From positions 1 through 60,518 of the forward strand of contig JAFRJJ010000060.1 of the NCBI GenBank assembly GCA_017432325.1: a stretch of 60,518 nt of DNA. Reading direction: 5' to 3'. The translations under genes and the position numbers were made by a program. Of the stretch, positions 33,416-42,139 are shown in pieces. This DNA comes from Solobacterium sp. Lineage in GTDB: Bacteria; Bacillota_I; Bacilli_A; Erysipelotrichales; Erysipelotrichaceae. Position 1 is the stretch's first letter. Every line of letters starts with the position of its first letter. The notes below the pieces were generated by a model that was given only the letters and a program-made list of their open reading frames with translations, made no database searches and was not told the origin of the DNA.

Positions 33416-34777
33416 ATGCCTGTAGGTGTATTGCCTTCGGCACCGGAAGCGGAAGCCAGCCTGCTGGGCACCATGATGGTGTATCCGAATGCCGCGAGAA
33501 CCGGTATGGAAGAAGGATTAAGTGAAGATGACTTTTTCGTCGATGTGAACCGCCGTATTTTTACTGCGGTCTCTTCTCTGTATCACGAAGGGTCTCCGGT
33601 CGATCTGACAACGGTATCCACCCGCCTGAAGGACCTGGGACAGCTTGAGCTGGTCGGAGGCTTCGCATATCTGACTTCATTGACGGATGCTGCGGTAACA
33701 AGCCACAACACAAAGCACTATGTTGCCCTGATCCATGATAAGGCGGTGCTGAGAAAGCTGATCGAAGCAGCGCAGACGATCGTGGAAGAGGGAACCAGCG
33801 GACAGGCGGATATCAACGAATATCTGGATCAGTCGGAAAAAGCGATCCTGGATGTTTCCAGAAGCAGACGCGTATCGGAATTCAAGGGTTCTCCGGAACT
33901 GATGACAAGTGTTCTGGACATGATCCAGAAGATGTCGGACAACCATTCCGATATCACCGGTCTGAAAACGGGATTCCGTGACCTGGACCATGTGACCCAC
34001 GGTCTGCAGAAGGGTGACCTGATCATCCTGGCAGCGCGTCCTTCCATGGGAAAGACCGCGGTCGCCCTGAACCTGGCGCTAAATGTCGCCCTGTACCAGC
34101 CCAAACAGGCAGTCGCTATCTTCTCGCTGGAAATGGCTGCCGAACAGCTGGCAATGAGACTGCTGAGCGCGCGCAGCAGGGTAGCCGGCGATAAGCTGAA
34201 GACCGGTTATCTGACCAACGAAGAATGGAACCGCGTCAATGAAGCGGCAGGCGAGCTCAAGATGCTCAAACTGTACGTCGACGATACACCCGGTATCAAA
34301 ACGACCGACATCTTCAGCAAGTGCCGCCGTCTGCAGGCGGAACAGGGACTGTCCCTGGTGCTGATCGATTATATTCAGCTGATCACCGGTAATTCCAGCG
34401 GCAGAAATGAAGTGAACAGACAGCAGGAAGTGTCGGAGATCTCGAGAAACCTGAAAGCTCTTGCGCGTGAATTGGGCGTTCCGGTCATTGCGCTTTCCCA
34501 GCTGAGCCGATTGGTCGAGCAGCGTGAAAACAAACATCCGCAGCTTTCCGACCTGCGTGAATCAGGCGCGATCGAGCAGGATGCGGACATCGTCATGATG
34601 CTGTATAGAGAGTCTTACTACAACCAGGAAATGAAGGACAATCTTGATCCGGATGCCAGCGAACCGCTTGAGATCAATATTGCCAAGCACAGAAACGGCG
34701 CTACAAGAAGGATCAATGTCGCGTTTGAAGCTTCAACGAACGCATTGATGAATATTGAACTGACAAAAGAACCGTAA
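33416..34777 (+). CDS. dnaB: Replicative DNA helicase
   Basis: A 453-residue hexameric replication-fork helicase (B. subtilis name dnaC). An N-terminal DnaB domain (about 5-105) is joined to the RecA-like ATPase (about 175-445), with Walker A ARPSMGKTA, Walker B LVLIDYIQLI, and SQLSRLVEQRENKHPQLSDLRESGAIEQDAD-type motifs. No intein is present. It begins four bases after the rplI stop. Confidence 0.97.
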   Translation: MPVGVLPSAPEAEASLLGTMMVYPNAARTGMEEGLSEDDFFVDVNRRIFTAVSSLYHEGSPVDLTTVSTRLKDLGQLELVGGFAYLTSLTDAAVTSHNTKHYVALIHDKAVLRKLIEAAQTIVEEGTSGQADINEYLDQSEKAILDVSRSRRVSEFKGSPELMTSVLDMIQKMSDNHSDITGLKTGFRDLDHVTHGLQKGDLIILAARPSMGKTAVALNLALNVALYQPKQAVAIFSLEMAAEQLAMRLLSARSRVAGDKLKTGYLTNEEWNRVNEAAGELKMLKLYVDDTPGIKTTDIFSKCRRLQAEQGLSLVLIDYIQLITGNSSGRNEVNRQQEVSEISRNLKALARELGVPVIALSQLSRLVEQRENKHPQLSDLRESGAIEQDADIVMMLYRESYYNQEMKDNLDPDASEPLEINIAKHRNGATRRINVAFEASTNALMNIELTKEP

Positions 34778-34792
34778 TGGAGATATGAAGGT

Positions 34793-36307
34793 ATGAAACG
34801 ATTACTGACAATACTGGGATGCTTAATTGCAGCAGCGCTGATCGTTTTCGGCATACCTTATTTCAGCGGAGACGGAGAAAACTCGTATACACAGATCGGA
34901 GAAAAGGAACGCAGCCTGCTCTCACAGAGTTCTTCTGCCGGAACAACACTGCACGAAATATACAGGATCTATGACAGCGGAAAACTGATCGGCGTCCTGA
35001 GTTCGCGCCAGTCGCTGGATGCCTTCCTGAAGGATGTCTACAAAACTGATTACGAAGCGCGTTTCCCGGGTTCCGATATCAGCCTCAGCAATGATGTGTT
35101 TCTCGCTTCCGAGCAGAGCTACTTCAACTATGAGAACATTGATGACAAGATCTTCGATTACCTGACCCGGAACGATCTGTTTACCGTACGTACGACAGCC
35201 GTTGAATTCTCCGATGAGCACGGCGTTTACGCGCAGATCTATGTCAGCGATCAGCAGATCTATGAAAAAGCGATGGAAACGTATCTGTCCTATTTTGTAG
35301 ACACAGAGTCGCTCAGGCTGCTGAGAAGCGGACAGTCTGTTCCTGAGCTGAAAACATACGGAAGCCACGCGGTAGGCATCACGGTCAGTCAGAACGTCGA
35401 GATCAAGGAAGATTATGCCAAGGCTGAAGAGATCATGACAGATGAGGCGGAAGTCCTGGAATACATCGAGTACAGCGGGCATAACGACAAGGAATATTAC
35501 ACCGTGCAGAAATACGATACCGTAGCAGGTGTCGGCGCCAAGAACGGCGGCCTTTCCGCTGTCCAGGTCATGAACATCAACCGTGACAAGATCAGCAGTA
35601 CAGACCAGGTCCTGAGTGAAGGCGAACAGCTGTGCGTGACGTATTTCGATCCGATCTTCGACGTTACCGTAACGATGGAACGGATGAAAAAGGAAGAGAT
35701 CTATCCGGAAACGATCTATACCGAGGACGAAACGCTCCGTGAAGGCAAAACAGCACTGCTGACAAAAGGCATCAGCGGTTCCAAGAATTCCCTTTATTCC
35801 GAAAAATGGATCAACGGCGTCCTGGTTTCAGGTACGCTGATCAGCAGCGTTGATACACTGCAGGCTGTTGATGAAGTCATCGGCGTCGGCACGCTCGTTA
35901 TACCGGGCGTCGGCACCGGAACATACAGGTGGCCTGTTGAGAACGTGATCATTTCCTGTTACTGGGGATGTTACTGGGGACACGAAGCGATCGATATCCA
36001 GAACGCCTACAACAAATGGGACAGGATCTATGCGGCTGACAGAGGTACGGTCATTGAGAATGCCTATAACTATATCAGCGGCAACTATGTCGTGATCGAT
36101 CACGGAGACGGATACACGTCATATTACGGCCATATGATCGCACCGAGTCCGATCCCGGTCGGTTCGGTCGTTGATAAAGGTGACTATATCGGAGATATCG
36201 GTATGACGGGAAGGGCGACCGGACCGCATGTCCATTTCTATATCGCGTATAACGGATCCAAGCTGAATCCATGCAACGGGTTCCTGGATTGTTCGGGGAT
36301 GCACTGA
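34793..36307 (+). CDS. Secreted/membrane-anchored M23 metallopeptidase with G5 domain
   Basis: A 504-residue cell-wall protein. One N-terminal hydrophobic helix (about 4-24) is followed by a long extracellular region, a G5-type domain near 300-375 (ETIYTEDETLREGKT) and a C-terminal LytM/M23 peptidase near 385-495. The zinc ligands are visible in GHEAID and GPHVHF, so the site looks complete. It should cleave peptidoglycan cross-bridges. It starts 15 bases after dnaB and overlaps walJ by one base. The link with walJ suggests a role in wall turnover with the WalRK regulon, but walRK itself is not in the window. Confidence 0.9.
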   Translation: MKRLLTILGCLIAAALIVFGIPYFSGDGENSYTQIGEKERSLLSQSSSAGTTLHEIYRIYDSGKLIGVLSSRQSLDAFLKDVYKTDYEARFPGSDISLSNDVFLASEQSYFNYENIDDKIFDYLTRNDLFTVRTTAVEFSDEHGVYAQIYVSDQQIYEKAMETYLSYFVDTESLRLLRSGQSVPELKTYGSHAVGITVSQNVEIKEDYAKAEEIMTDEAEVLEYIEYSGHNDKEYYTVQKYDTVAGVGAKNGGLSAVQVMNINRDKISSTDQVLSEGEQLCVTYFDPIFDVTVTMERMKKEEIYPETIYTEDETLREGKTALLTKGISGSKNSLYSEKWINGVLVSGTLISSVDTLQAVDEVIGVGTLVIPGVGTGTYRWPVENVIISCYWGCYWGHEAIDIQNAYNKWDRIYAADRGTVIENAYNYISGNYVVIDHGDGYTSYYGHMIAPSPIPVGSVVDKGDYIGDIGMTGRATGPHVHFYIAYNGSKLNPCNGFLDCSGMH

Positions 36308-37113
36308 TGAAATTTGCACTGCTTGCAAGCGGATCAAAAGGAAACTGTTTCCTTTACAAAGACGAAAACACCAGCCTGATGATCGACTGCGGGACGACCA
36401 GAAAATATCTGAACAGCTGCTTTGCGCGCCTGAAGTTCGATCCGGCGGATCTGGACGCTGTGCTGATCACGCATGACCATACAGATCACATTGCCCAGAT
36501 CAGGATGTTCAGTGACCTTGAGATCTATTCCCCCGTGGATCTGCCCGGGATCAGTACGCACCGGGTAAAACCGATGCAGAAGTTCCAGATCGAGCATGTA
36601 ACTGTTACACCGCTGGCACTGTCACACGACGCAGGGCCTACCGTGGGCTATATTCTTGAGACATGGAACAGCAAACTCGTATACATCACGGATACCGGCT
36701 ATCTGAAAGAGGAATACATTCCTCTGATCACCGGAGCCGATGTTTATATTCTTGAAAGCAATCATGATGTGGAGATGCTCATGGCAACGAACAGGCCGCA
36801 GGTCCTCAAAGCGCGTATCTTTTCGGATACCGGACATCTCTGCAACGAAGACTGTGCATCCATTCTGGAACGTGCAGTCACCACAAAAACAAAAATGGTG
36901 ATCCTTGCCCATCTCTCACAGGAAGCCAATGAGCGGAATCTGGCGCTCAGCGTTGCGGCAGAACGTCTCCGCCGTCTCGGCAGTGTCAGGAAAGATCTTG
37001 TGATCTGCGCGGCAGGGCAGTATGAATTGATCCGAGGAGGTGACCGGAATGAAAAAACTGATCCTGGCAGCGTTAGCTGTATTGCTGGGATGGAACGGAT
37101 GGCTGACATATAA
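36307..37113 (+). CDS. walJ: Metallo-beta-lactamase fold protein WalJ/YycJ
   Basis: A 268-residue cytosolic hydrolase-like protein of the YycJ family, linked in Bacillota to coordination of cell division with DNA replication. Motifs are LASGSKGNCFLY near the start, the metal motif THDHTDH near residues 58-64, and a distal SHD and DTGH. The ATG at 36307 overlaps the M23 stop. The last 22 residues overlap the htrA gene by 65 bases and look unlike the family, suggesting that the original stop was lost. An upstream ATG at 36271 lies inside the M23 gene. Confidence 0.9.
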   Translation: MKFALLASGSKGNCFLYKDENTSLMIDCGTTRKYLNSCFARLKFDPADLDAVLITHDHTDHIAQIRMFSDLEIYSPVDLPGISTHRVKPMQKFQIEHVTVTPLALSHDAGPTVGYILETWNSKLVYITDTGYLKEEYIPLITGADVYILESNHDVEMLMATNRPQVLKARIFSDTGHLCNEDCASILERAVTTKTKMVILAHLSQEANERNLALSVAAERLRRLGSVRKDLVICAAGQYELIRGGDRNEKTDPGSVSCIAGMERMADI

Positions 37114-38134
37114 ACTGCTCGAAAAAAAAGAGCCGGAAGGGGAGATTCCCGAAACAGTCAACGGTACGACCTACATCAATCATACGGTCAACAGTTACGC
37201 GACCGATGTGACGGCCATCGCCTCCAGCGCGCAGCCCGGTCTTGTTTCCGTGACCTCCTACCTTGAAACAGAGCGTGTCAGAACCATTACGGGCATCATT
37301 TATGAAAGCGCAAGCGATCACTGCGATATCCTGACAAACGCAAGGATCCTTGAAGATGACGTCAGGGTCACTGTACGTTTTGACAACGGCATCGAACTTG
37401 ATGCGATCGTGCTCGGCAGCGACAGCAGGTCTGATCTCGCCCTGCTGAGAACATATCCCGAGTTTATCGCGGAGCCTATGAAATTCACCGATTCCGACAA
37501 GGTCCACCAGGGTGAATATATGGTGGCAGTCGGTTCCAGAAGAGCAGATACCCAGCACAATACCGTCAGCTTCGGCGTTGTTTCCCAGCCCGGCTTCATG
37601 AACCGTCCGGGTGATGAAACAGCTCCTCCGTGGATCCTGAGCGTTATTGAGTCAGATGCGTCCATCAACCAGACAAATACGGGCGGCCCTCTGCTGAATC
37701 TGAGCGGAGAGATTGCCGCGATCCTGTCACAGACACTGACGACAGCAGCTTCTACGACAGGTATGGCATACGGTGTTGCCGCAAACGAGATCCAGATGAT
37801 CGTCAAGGATATCTATGAGAGCGGATACGCTACCAGGGCATATCTGGGTGTGATCGGCATGGATGTCAGTGAGATGGAACTGTATCAGAAGAGCGCGCTG
37901 AACCTGTCGCTCGACCAGATCACAGGTGTTTATATCCACTATGTAGCGCCGGATTCTCCCGCTGAGGAAGCCGGCATCGCAGTGGGCGATATCCTGACGG
38001 GCATCGGTGAAAATCCGATCGGAAATCATGCCGACCTGATGCGGACACTGTATGACATGAATCCGGAAGACAGTACGACGCTGCAGATCATACGCGGTCA
38101 GAATACAGTCGAGCTTCCTGTGGTAATGCAATGA
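37049..38134 (+). CDS. HtrA/DegP-like protein lacking catalytic His and Ser
   Basis: A 361-residue membrane-anchored HtrA homologue with an N-terminal helix (2-22), a trypsin-like domain (about 55-260) and a PDZ domain (about 265-361: SPAEEAGIAVGDILTGI). The catalytic His position (normally TNAHV) reads Thr-Asn-Ala-Arg99. The Asp is kept (Asp129 in SDLALL). The nucleophile site (normally GNSGGP) reads Thr-Asn-Thr211-Gly-Gly-Pro. It is therefore probably an inactive chaperone-like relative. The position between walJ and rlmH matches B. subtilis htrC. GAGGAGG precedes the ATG. Confidence 0.85.
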   Translation: MKKLILAALAVLLGWNGWLTYKLLEKKEPEGEIPETVNGTTYINHTVNSYATDVTAIASSAQPGLVSVTSYLETERVRTITGIIYESASDHCDILTNARILEDDVRVTVRFDNGIELDAIVLGSDSRSDLALLRTYPEFIAEPMKFTDSDKVHQGEYMVAVGSRRADTQHNTVSFGVVSQPGFMNRPGDETAPPWILSVIESDASINQTNTGGPLLNLSGEIAAILSQTLTTAASTTGMAYGVAANEIQMIVKDIYESGYATRAYLGVIGMDVSEMELYQKSALNLSLDQITGVYIHYVAPDSPAEEAGIAVGDILTGIGENPIGNHADLMRTLYDMNPEDSTTLQIIRGQNTVELPVVMQ

Positions 38135-38607
38135 TCAGGGTGATCGCGTGCGGAAAGATGCGCGAGAAGTGGATGAAGGACGGAGCTTCCGAATATCTGA
38201 AGCGGATCGGCGCATATGACAAAACAGAAGTGGTCGAGGTGCAGGACGAAAAAGCGCCTCAGAACAACTCTGAAGCGGACAACAGAAAGGTCATGGAGAT
38301 CGAAGGGGAACGACTGCTGAAGGCAGTCCGTCCGAATGACTATGTGATCCTGCTGGACCTGGCAGGAGAAACATGCGATTCCGAAGGCCTTGCCCGGAAG
38401 ATCACAGAACTTCAGACACACGGACAAAGCAGGATCACATTCGTGATCGGCGGTTCGCTTGGCCTGAGTGATGCTGTAAAGCAGAGAGCTGATTTCAGAT
38501 GGAAGCTCTCAGACAATACATTTCCCCATCAGCTTTGCAGAGTCATCGTGCTGGAACAGATCTATCGCGCGTTCAAGATCATGAACCATGAACCGTATCA
38601 CAAATAA
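38131..38607 (+). CDS. rlmH: 23S rRNA (pseudouridine-1915-N3)-methyltransferase
   Basis: A 158-residue SPOUT-class methyltransferase that modifies helix 69 of 23S rRNA. The cofactor knot shows FVIGGSLGLSDAV near residues 104-116, and the C-terminal signature is HQLCRVIVLEQIYRAFKI, ending EPYHK. Length is typical. It overlaps the htrA-like gene by ATGA. This end of the walJ-htrA-rlmH group is conserved in Bacillota. Confidence 0.97.
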   Translation: MIRVIACGKMREKWMKDGASEYLKRIGAYDKTEVVEVQDEKAPQNNSEADNRKVMEIEGERLLKAVRPNDYVILLDLAGETCDSEGLARKITELQTHGQSRITFVIGGSLGLSDAVKQRADFRWKLSDNTFPHQLCRVIVLEQIYRAFKIMNHEPYHK

Positions 38608-38640
38608 AGGATTGAAACATCACGGCTTCAATCCTTTTTT
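38607..38640. terminator. Terminator between rlmH and the convergent lipoprotein gene
   Basis: AAGGATTGAA (38607-38616) pairs with TTCAATCCTT (38627-38636), with poly-T on the plus side and a T-rich stretch on the minus side, so it may serve both genes. Confidence 0.88.
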
Positions 38641-38656
38641 GATTTCCGAATGATGA

Positions 38657-39133
38657 TTATTTGATCTGAATGCTCTGAAGGATCATGTCTGCCGGAGACC
38701 GGTCACCTTCATACACACGGCACACGGCGTAGACTCTTGGATCTTCAGAGGTAAATACCGCGAACGACCATTCCGGACTGCCGTCATAGTATCCGACGGT
38801 CACTTCATTGTCATTGATCACCGTCCTTTTCTCGGTGAGTCCGGTACCGCATACACCGAAGAAACCGGTGCCCACGGAAATGATCTCATTTGCGCCGTCT
38901 TTGACCAGGATCTCTTTTGCCTGATCCAGCATCACCTCTTCCGCTGTACAGGAGACAGGGATCTCAAAGGTGATGGTATGTTCATCGCTCTCCAGGGTCA
39001 CAGTCTGTGTTTCAACGTAAGGTTCAGGCGTCACATCCTGCGGCGGGACTGTTTCTTCAACGGCCGTCTGCTTCGGCTCTGCACAGCCTCCTGTCATCAG
39101 GACAGCCAGCAGGATCAGAACTGCTTTTTTCAT
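38657..39133 (-). CDS. Small lipoprotein of unknown function
   Basis: A 158-residue lipoprotein. The signal peptide MKKAVLILLAVLM is followed by a lipobox ending Gly-Gly-Cys17. The mature part begins with a Pro/Glu/Thr-rich linker and continues as a beta-rich domain of about 115 residues with two further cysteines (FGVCGTG, YAVCRVY). The start at 39133 is preferred to the ATG at 39139 because of spacing from AGGAG. The family is not recognised. It is transcribed towards rlmH and follows another lipoprotein gene on the same strand. Confidence 0.7.
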   Translation of the reverse strand: MKKAVLILLAVLMTGGCAEPKQTAVEETVPPQDVTPEPYVETQTVTLESDEHTITFEIPVSCTAEEVMLDQAKEILVKDGANEIISVGTGFFGVCGTGLTEKRTVINDNEVTVGYYDGSPEWSFAVFTSEDPRVYAVCRVYEGDRSPADMILQSIQIK

Positions 39134-39166
39134 AGGCATTTACTCCTGCATATGTGCATGCATGTC

Positions 39167-40147
39167 TCAGTTTTCACCGTTGTCTGTGTGTCCGGCGTCT
39201 TTGTTCTTCTTCCTGAACGGCATTGAGAAGCCCTTGCCGCTAGTACGCGGATGCGCTGCTCTCCAGCGTCTGAATGCATAGTACAGAGCAGAGAGAATGA
39301 CGATGACAGGGAAGTATCTGATCAGTGTGAAGAGCACTGTTTCGACAAAGTTCCTTGTGATCTCCCAGGAATCCTCAAACGCGATCTTCAGCCTGTCGAG
39401 GAATGTCGCGTCTTTCTTGGTGCCGGGTGAATACTGGATGACTTCATTGATGGTGATGTTGACTGTGGAATAGGCAACGTCCATATCCATGTTGTCAATG
39501 ACACTGTTCAGCTGGTTCAGCCTTGTTTCAACATTGAGCAGTCTGTCTTCGATCGCGAGCATATCTTCGATCGTTTCAGCCTTTGCCAGCATATCCTGCA
39601 GACGTGTCAGCTGGATCTTCAGCGCTTCCGCCTCAATGGTATGGTCATTGTAGGCTTTCGTGATATCCGAACGGTTGATGGACTGGTTGCGGACAGCACC
39701 GAGTACGGAAGATCCGTTCATAAAGTCATGGAACTGACCGGAAGGAACGCGGACAGTCAGATACAGATAATGCCGGTTGTTGTTGTACGTGCTTTCATCG
39801 GAAGACGTAACGACAGCATTGTACTTTGCTTCAAGATCAGCCAGAGCTGTCATGGTAGCCGCATAATCGGTCGTTTCAACATTGATATTGCCTGTATAGA
39901 CGATCTTTTCCTCGGTTTTGCTGAGTGTTTCAGCGGTCTTCTGCTCGGCAGTCAGCGCTGCGCTTGATCCGGCAGCTTCCTCTCTTGCATACTCTGCAGC
40001 TTCTTCATCATACGCAGCCGGTGCGTATTCAGCTGAAGAATTATATGAGGTGTCATAGTCGGCCGCATATGAACTGCCGCCGGTCTTCGGACTTCCTCCG
40101 CATCCTGCCAGGAGCAGCGGCAGTATAATAAGCAATGTTTTTTTCAT
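39167..40147 (-). CDS. DUF4349 lipoprotein
   Basis: A 326-residue protein with a lipoprotein signal (MKKTLLIILPLLLAGC, Cys16), a Ser/Tyr/Ala-rich linker (about 18-75), and a DUF4349 domain (about 90-285). The latter contains KIVYTGNINVETTDY, a Ser-Gly-Gln-Phe stretch and a coiled coil near 185-235. A C-terminal transmembrane helix near 278-300 and a basic cytosolic tail follow. It is thus anchored at both ends. GGGGGAA precedes the ATG at 40147. Function is unknown. Confidence 0.85.
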   Translation of the reverse strand: MKKTLLIILPLLLAGCGGSPKTGGSSYAADYDTSYNSSAEYAPAAYDEEAAEYAREEAAGSSAALTAEQKTAETLSKTEEKIVYTGNINVETTDYAATMTALADLEAKYNAVVTSSDESTYNNNRHYLYLTVRVPSGQFHDFMNGSSVLGAVRNQSINRSDITKAYNDHTIEAEALKIQLTRLQDMLAKAETIEDMLAIEDRLLNVETRLNQLNSVIDNMDMDVAYSTVNITINEVIQYSPGTKKDATFLDRLKIAFEDSWEITRNFVETVLFTLIRYFPVIVILSALYYAFRRWRAAHPRTSGKGFSMPFRKKNKDAGHTDNGEN

Positions 40148-40246
40148 AAGGCAATTCCCCCTTCGCACTATAACACAGGTTTCAACGAGCATCAGTCACA
40201 CTTTTACAAAAAAAAGAGTATGATGTTACAGTCAGTGAGGATATTT

Positions 40247-40951
40247 ATGGGTTCAATTGTTAATACGTTGGCAGTTATCGCAGGCGGGATCCTGGGACTG
40301 CTGCTGAAAAAGGGACTGAATGAGTCATATGAGAAGATCATCATGTCTGCGCTCGGTGTGTCGGTCATGTTCATCGGTATTGCCGGAGCGCTGGAAAAGA
40401 TGCTGGTCATTACAGACGGCGCCATTTCTTCTCAGGGAGCGATCCTGCTTTCCCTGTCCATGGCTTCCGGAGCCCTGATCGGTGAAATGCTGAAGATCGA
40501 ATACCAGTTTGAAAAGTTCGGCGGCTGGCTGAAGAAAAAAGCAGGCTCCAAGGACTCGCGCTTTATTGAAGCGTTTGTCAGCACATCGCTTACGATCTGC
40601 ATCGGCGCGATGGCGATCGTCGGTTCCATGAAGGACGGCATCCTGCATGATCCTTCCATGCTGTATACAAAAGCGATCCTGGACCTTCCGATCGTTATGG
40701 TATTTACAGCGACTATGGGTATCGGTGCGCTGTTTTCGGCCATTCCGATCCTGCTGCTGGAAGGAGGCATCACGCTTCTTGCGTCATTTCTGGCAGGTGT
40801 GATGACGGAGGCTGTGATCGCCAATCTTTCCATGGTCGGCTCCGTTCTGATCTTCTGTGTCGGCATCAACCTGTTCTGTCCGTTCCATGTAAAAGTGGCA
40901 AATATGCTTCCGGCATTGATAACTGCGGCAATTTTAACATTTATTCTGTGA
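40247..40951 (+). CDS. DUF554 membrane protein (YdfK/YqgA-like)
   Basis: A 234-residue integral membrane protein of DUF554 with about seven helices. It begins MGSIVNTLAVIAGGILGLLLKKGL, the family N-terminus. The start at 40247 follows GTGAGGAT. The in-frame ATG at 40220 would add nine unrelated residues. A transport role is often proposed but unproven. It is divergent from the DUF4349 gene. Confidence 0.85.
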   Translation: MGSIVNTLAVIAGGILGLLLKKGLNESYEKIIMSALGVSVMFIGIAGALEKMLVITDGAISSQGAILLSLSMASGALIGEMLKIEYQFEKFGGWLKKKAGSKDSRFIEAFVSTSLTICIGAMAIVGSMKDGILHDPSMLYTKAILDLPIVMVFTATMGIGALFSAIPILLLEGGITLLASFLAGVMTEAVIANLSMVGSVLIFCVGINLFCPFHVKVANMLPALITAAILTFIL

Positions 40952-40980
40952 TCACGGTTTTTTCTTAAAAATGTAACCGC

Positions 40981-41009
40981 TTGTAAAGCCTTTTCCATTG
41001 AGTTAAAAT
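40981..41009 (+). promoter_or_regulatory. Promoter of ptsH
   Basis: TTGTAA (40981-40986), a 17-base spacer and TAAAAT (41004-41009), followed by a short leader with a strong GGAGGAAA. Confidence 0.7.
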
Positions 41010-41038
41010 ATCATCAGCAAGCAGGAGGAAAATTAATC

Positions 41039-41305
41039 ATGAAACAGATTTCAGTAACAGTAGTGGATCCCGTTGGACTCCACGCACGTCCGGCTACAGT
41101 AGCTGTAAACGCTGCAAGCAAATTCAAGAGCGATGTTAAAGTTGCTTTCAAAGGCCGCTCAGTTAACATGAAGTCCATCATGGGCGTTATGTCCCTTGGC
41201 ATTCCGACACAGTCCGAAATCACGATCACATGTGAAGGTGATGACGAAGAAGCCGCTGTCAAGACGATCGAAGAAGTTCTTCGCGCTCAGAAGGTCATTG
41301 CATAA
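41039..41305 (+). CDS. ptsH: Phosphocarrier protein HPr
   Basis: An 88-residue central phosphocarrier of the PTS. His15 in DPVGLHARPA accepts phosphate from enzyme I. Ser46 in VNMKSIMGVMSLGI is the HPr kinase site used in Gram-positive catabolite control with CcpA. It is encoded alone, not with ptsI, as in several Erysipelotrichia and Clostridia. It could feed the orphan EIIA at 13715. Confidence 0.97.
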   Translation: MKQISVTVVDPVGLHARPATVAVNAASKFKSDVKVAFKGRSVNMKSIMGVMSLGIPTQSEITITCEGDDEEAAVKTIEEVLRAQKVIA

Positions 41306-41329
41306 TTAAAAGAATGCAAAACTGAAAAG

Positions 41330-41356
41330 GCAGGGGAGTGATCCCTTGCTTTTTTT
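41330..41356 (+). terminator. Terminator after ptsH
   Basis: GCAGGGGA (41330-41337) pairs with TCCCTTGC (41342-41349) with one G-U pair, then a run of seven T residues. Confidence 0.8.
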
Positions 41357-41371
41357 ATAAGGAGTACGGGT

Positions 41372-42139
41372 ATGGAGCGGATCATAGAAACAAAAGATCT
41401 GATGAAAATATACAACTACGGCACGCCCGGTGAGACTGCCGCTCTGAACAAAGTGACCTTTCATGCGGATGAAAGGGATTTTGTGACGGTCATGGGTCCG
41501 TCCGGATCAGGCAAGAGCACATTCATCAATGTGCTGTCGACGCTGGATTTCTATACGGGCGGTACCGTAAAACTCATGGGAAAGAATGTCCGTGACATGA
41601 ACAGCAACGAGGTCGCCCGCTTCCGCCGGGAACATCTCGGTTTTGTTTTCCAGGAATTCAATCTCCTGGATACGGAGACGATCTATGAGAATATCGGATT
41701 GTCCGCATCAATGCTGAAAACAGACCGCAGAAAGATCATGGAACGCCTCGAAGAGCTGGCTGAGCGGTTCGGGATCACGGATATCCTGAACAAATATCCG
41801 TATGAATGCTCTGCGGGACAGCGTCAGCGTGCCGCGATCTGCCGCGCGCTGATCCATGAACCCGATATCATCATGGCGGATGAACCGACAGGAGCCCTGG
41901 ACAGCAGCAATTCCTTCGAACTGATGAAGACCATGAAGCAGCTGAACGACGAGCAGGGAGTCACGATCATCATGGTAACGCATGATCCCCTGGTAGCTTC
42001 TTTCTCCAAACGGATGATCATGATCCGTGACGGCTCCATTGAACATGAGGTCGAGCGCGGGGATAGGACCCAGAAGGAATATCTGCGTGAGATCAACGCG
42101 CTTCAGGATGCGGAAAACGAGGGCCTGCTGAGTATATGA
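41372..42139 (+). CDS. ABC transporter ATP-binding protein (MacB/BceA type)
   Basis: A 255-residue ATPase of the MacB/LolD/BceA group. Walker A is GPSGSGKST (about 43-51), the Q-loop is VFQEFNLL, the signature is CSAGQRQR, Walker B is IIMADEPTGALD and the H-loop is MVTHD. The signature Cys-Ser-Ala-Gly-Gln departs slightly from LSGGQ, as is common in this group. It overlaps the permease gene by ATGA. This pair lacks the histidine kinase and response regulator usual for Bce modules. Confidence 0.92.
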   Translation: MERIIETKDLMKIYNYGTPGETAALNKVTFHADERDFVTVMGPSGSGKSTFINVLSTLDFYTGGTVKLMGKNVRDMNSNEVARFRREHLGFVFQEFNLLDTETIYENIGLSASMLKTDRRKIMERLEELAERFGITDILNKYPYECSAGQRQRAAICRALIHEPDIIMADEPTGALDSSNSFELMKTMKQLNDEQGVTIIMVTHDPLVASFSKRMIMIRDGSIEHEVERGDRTQKEYLREINALQDAENEGLLSI

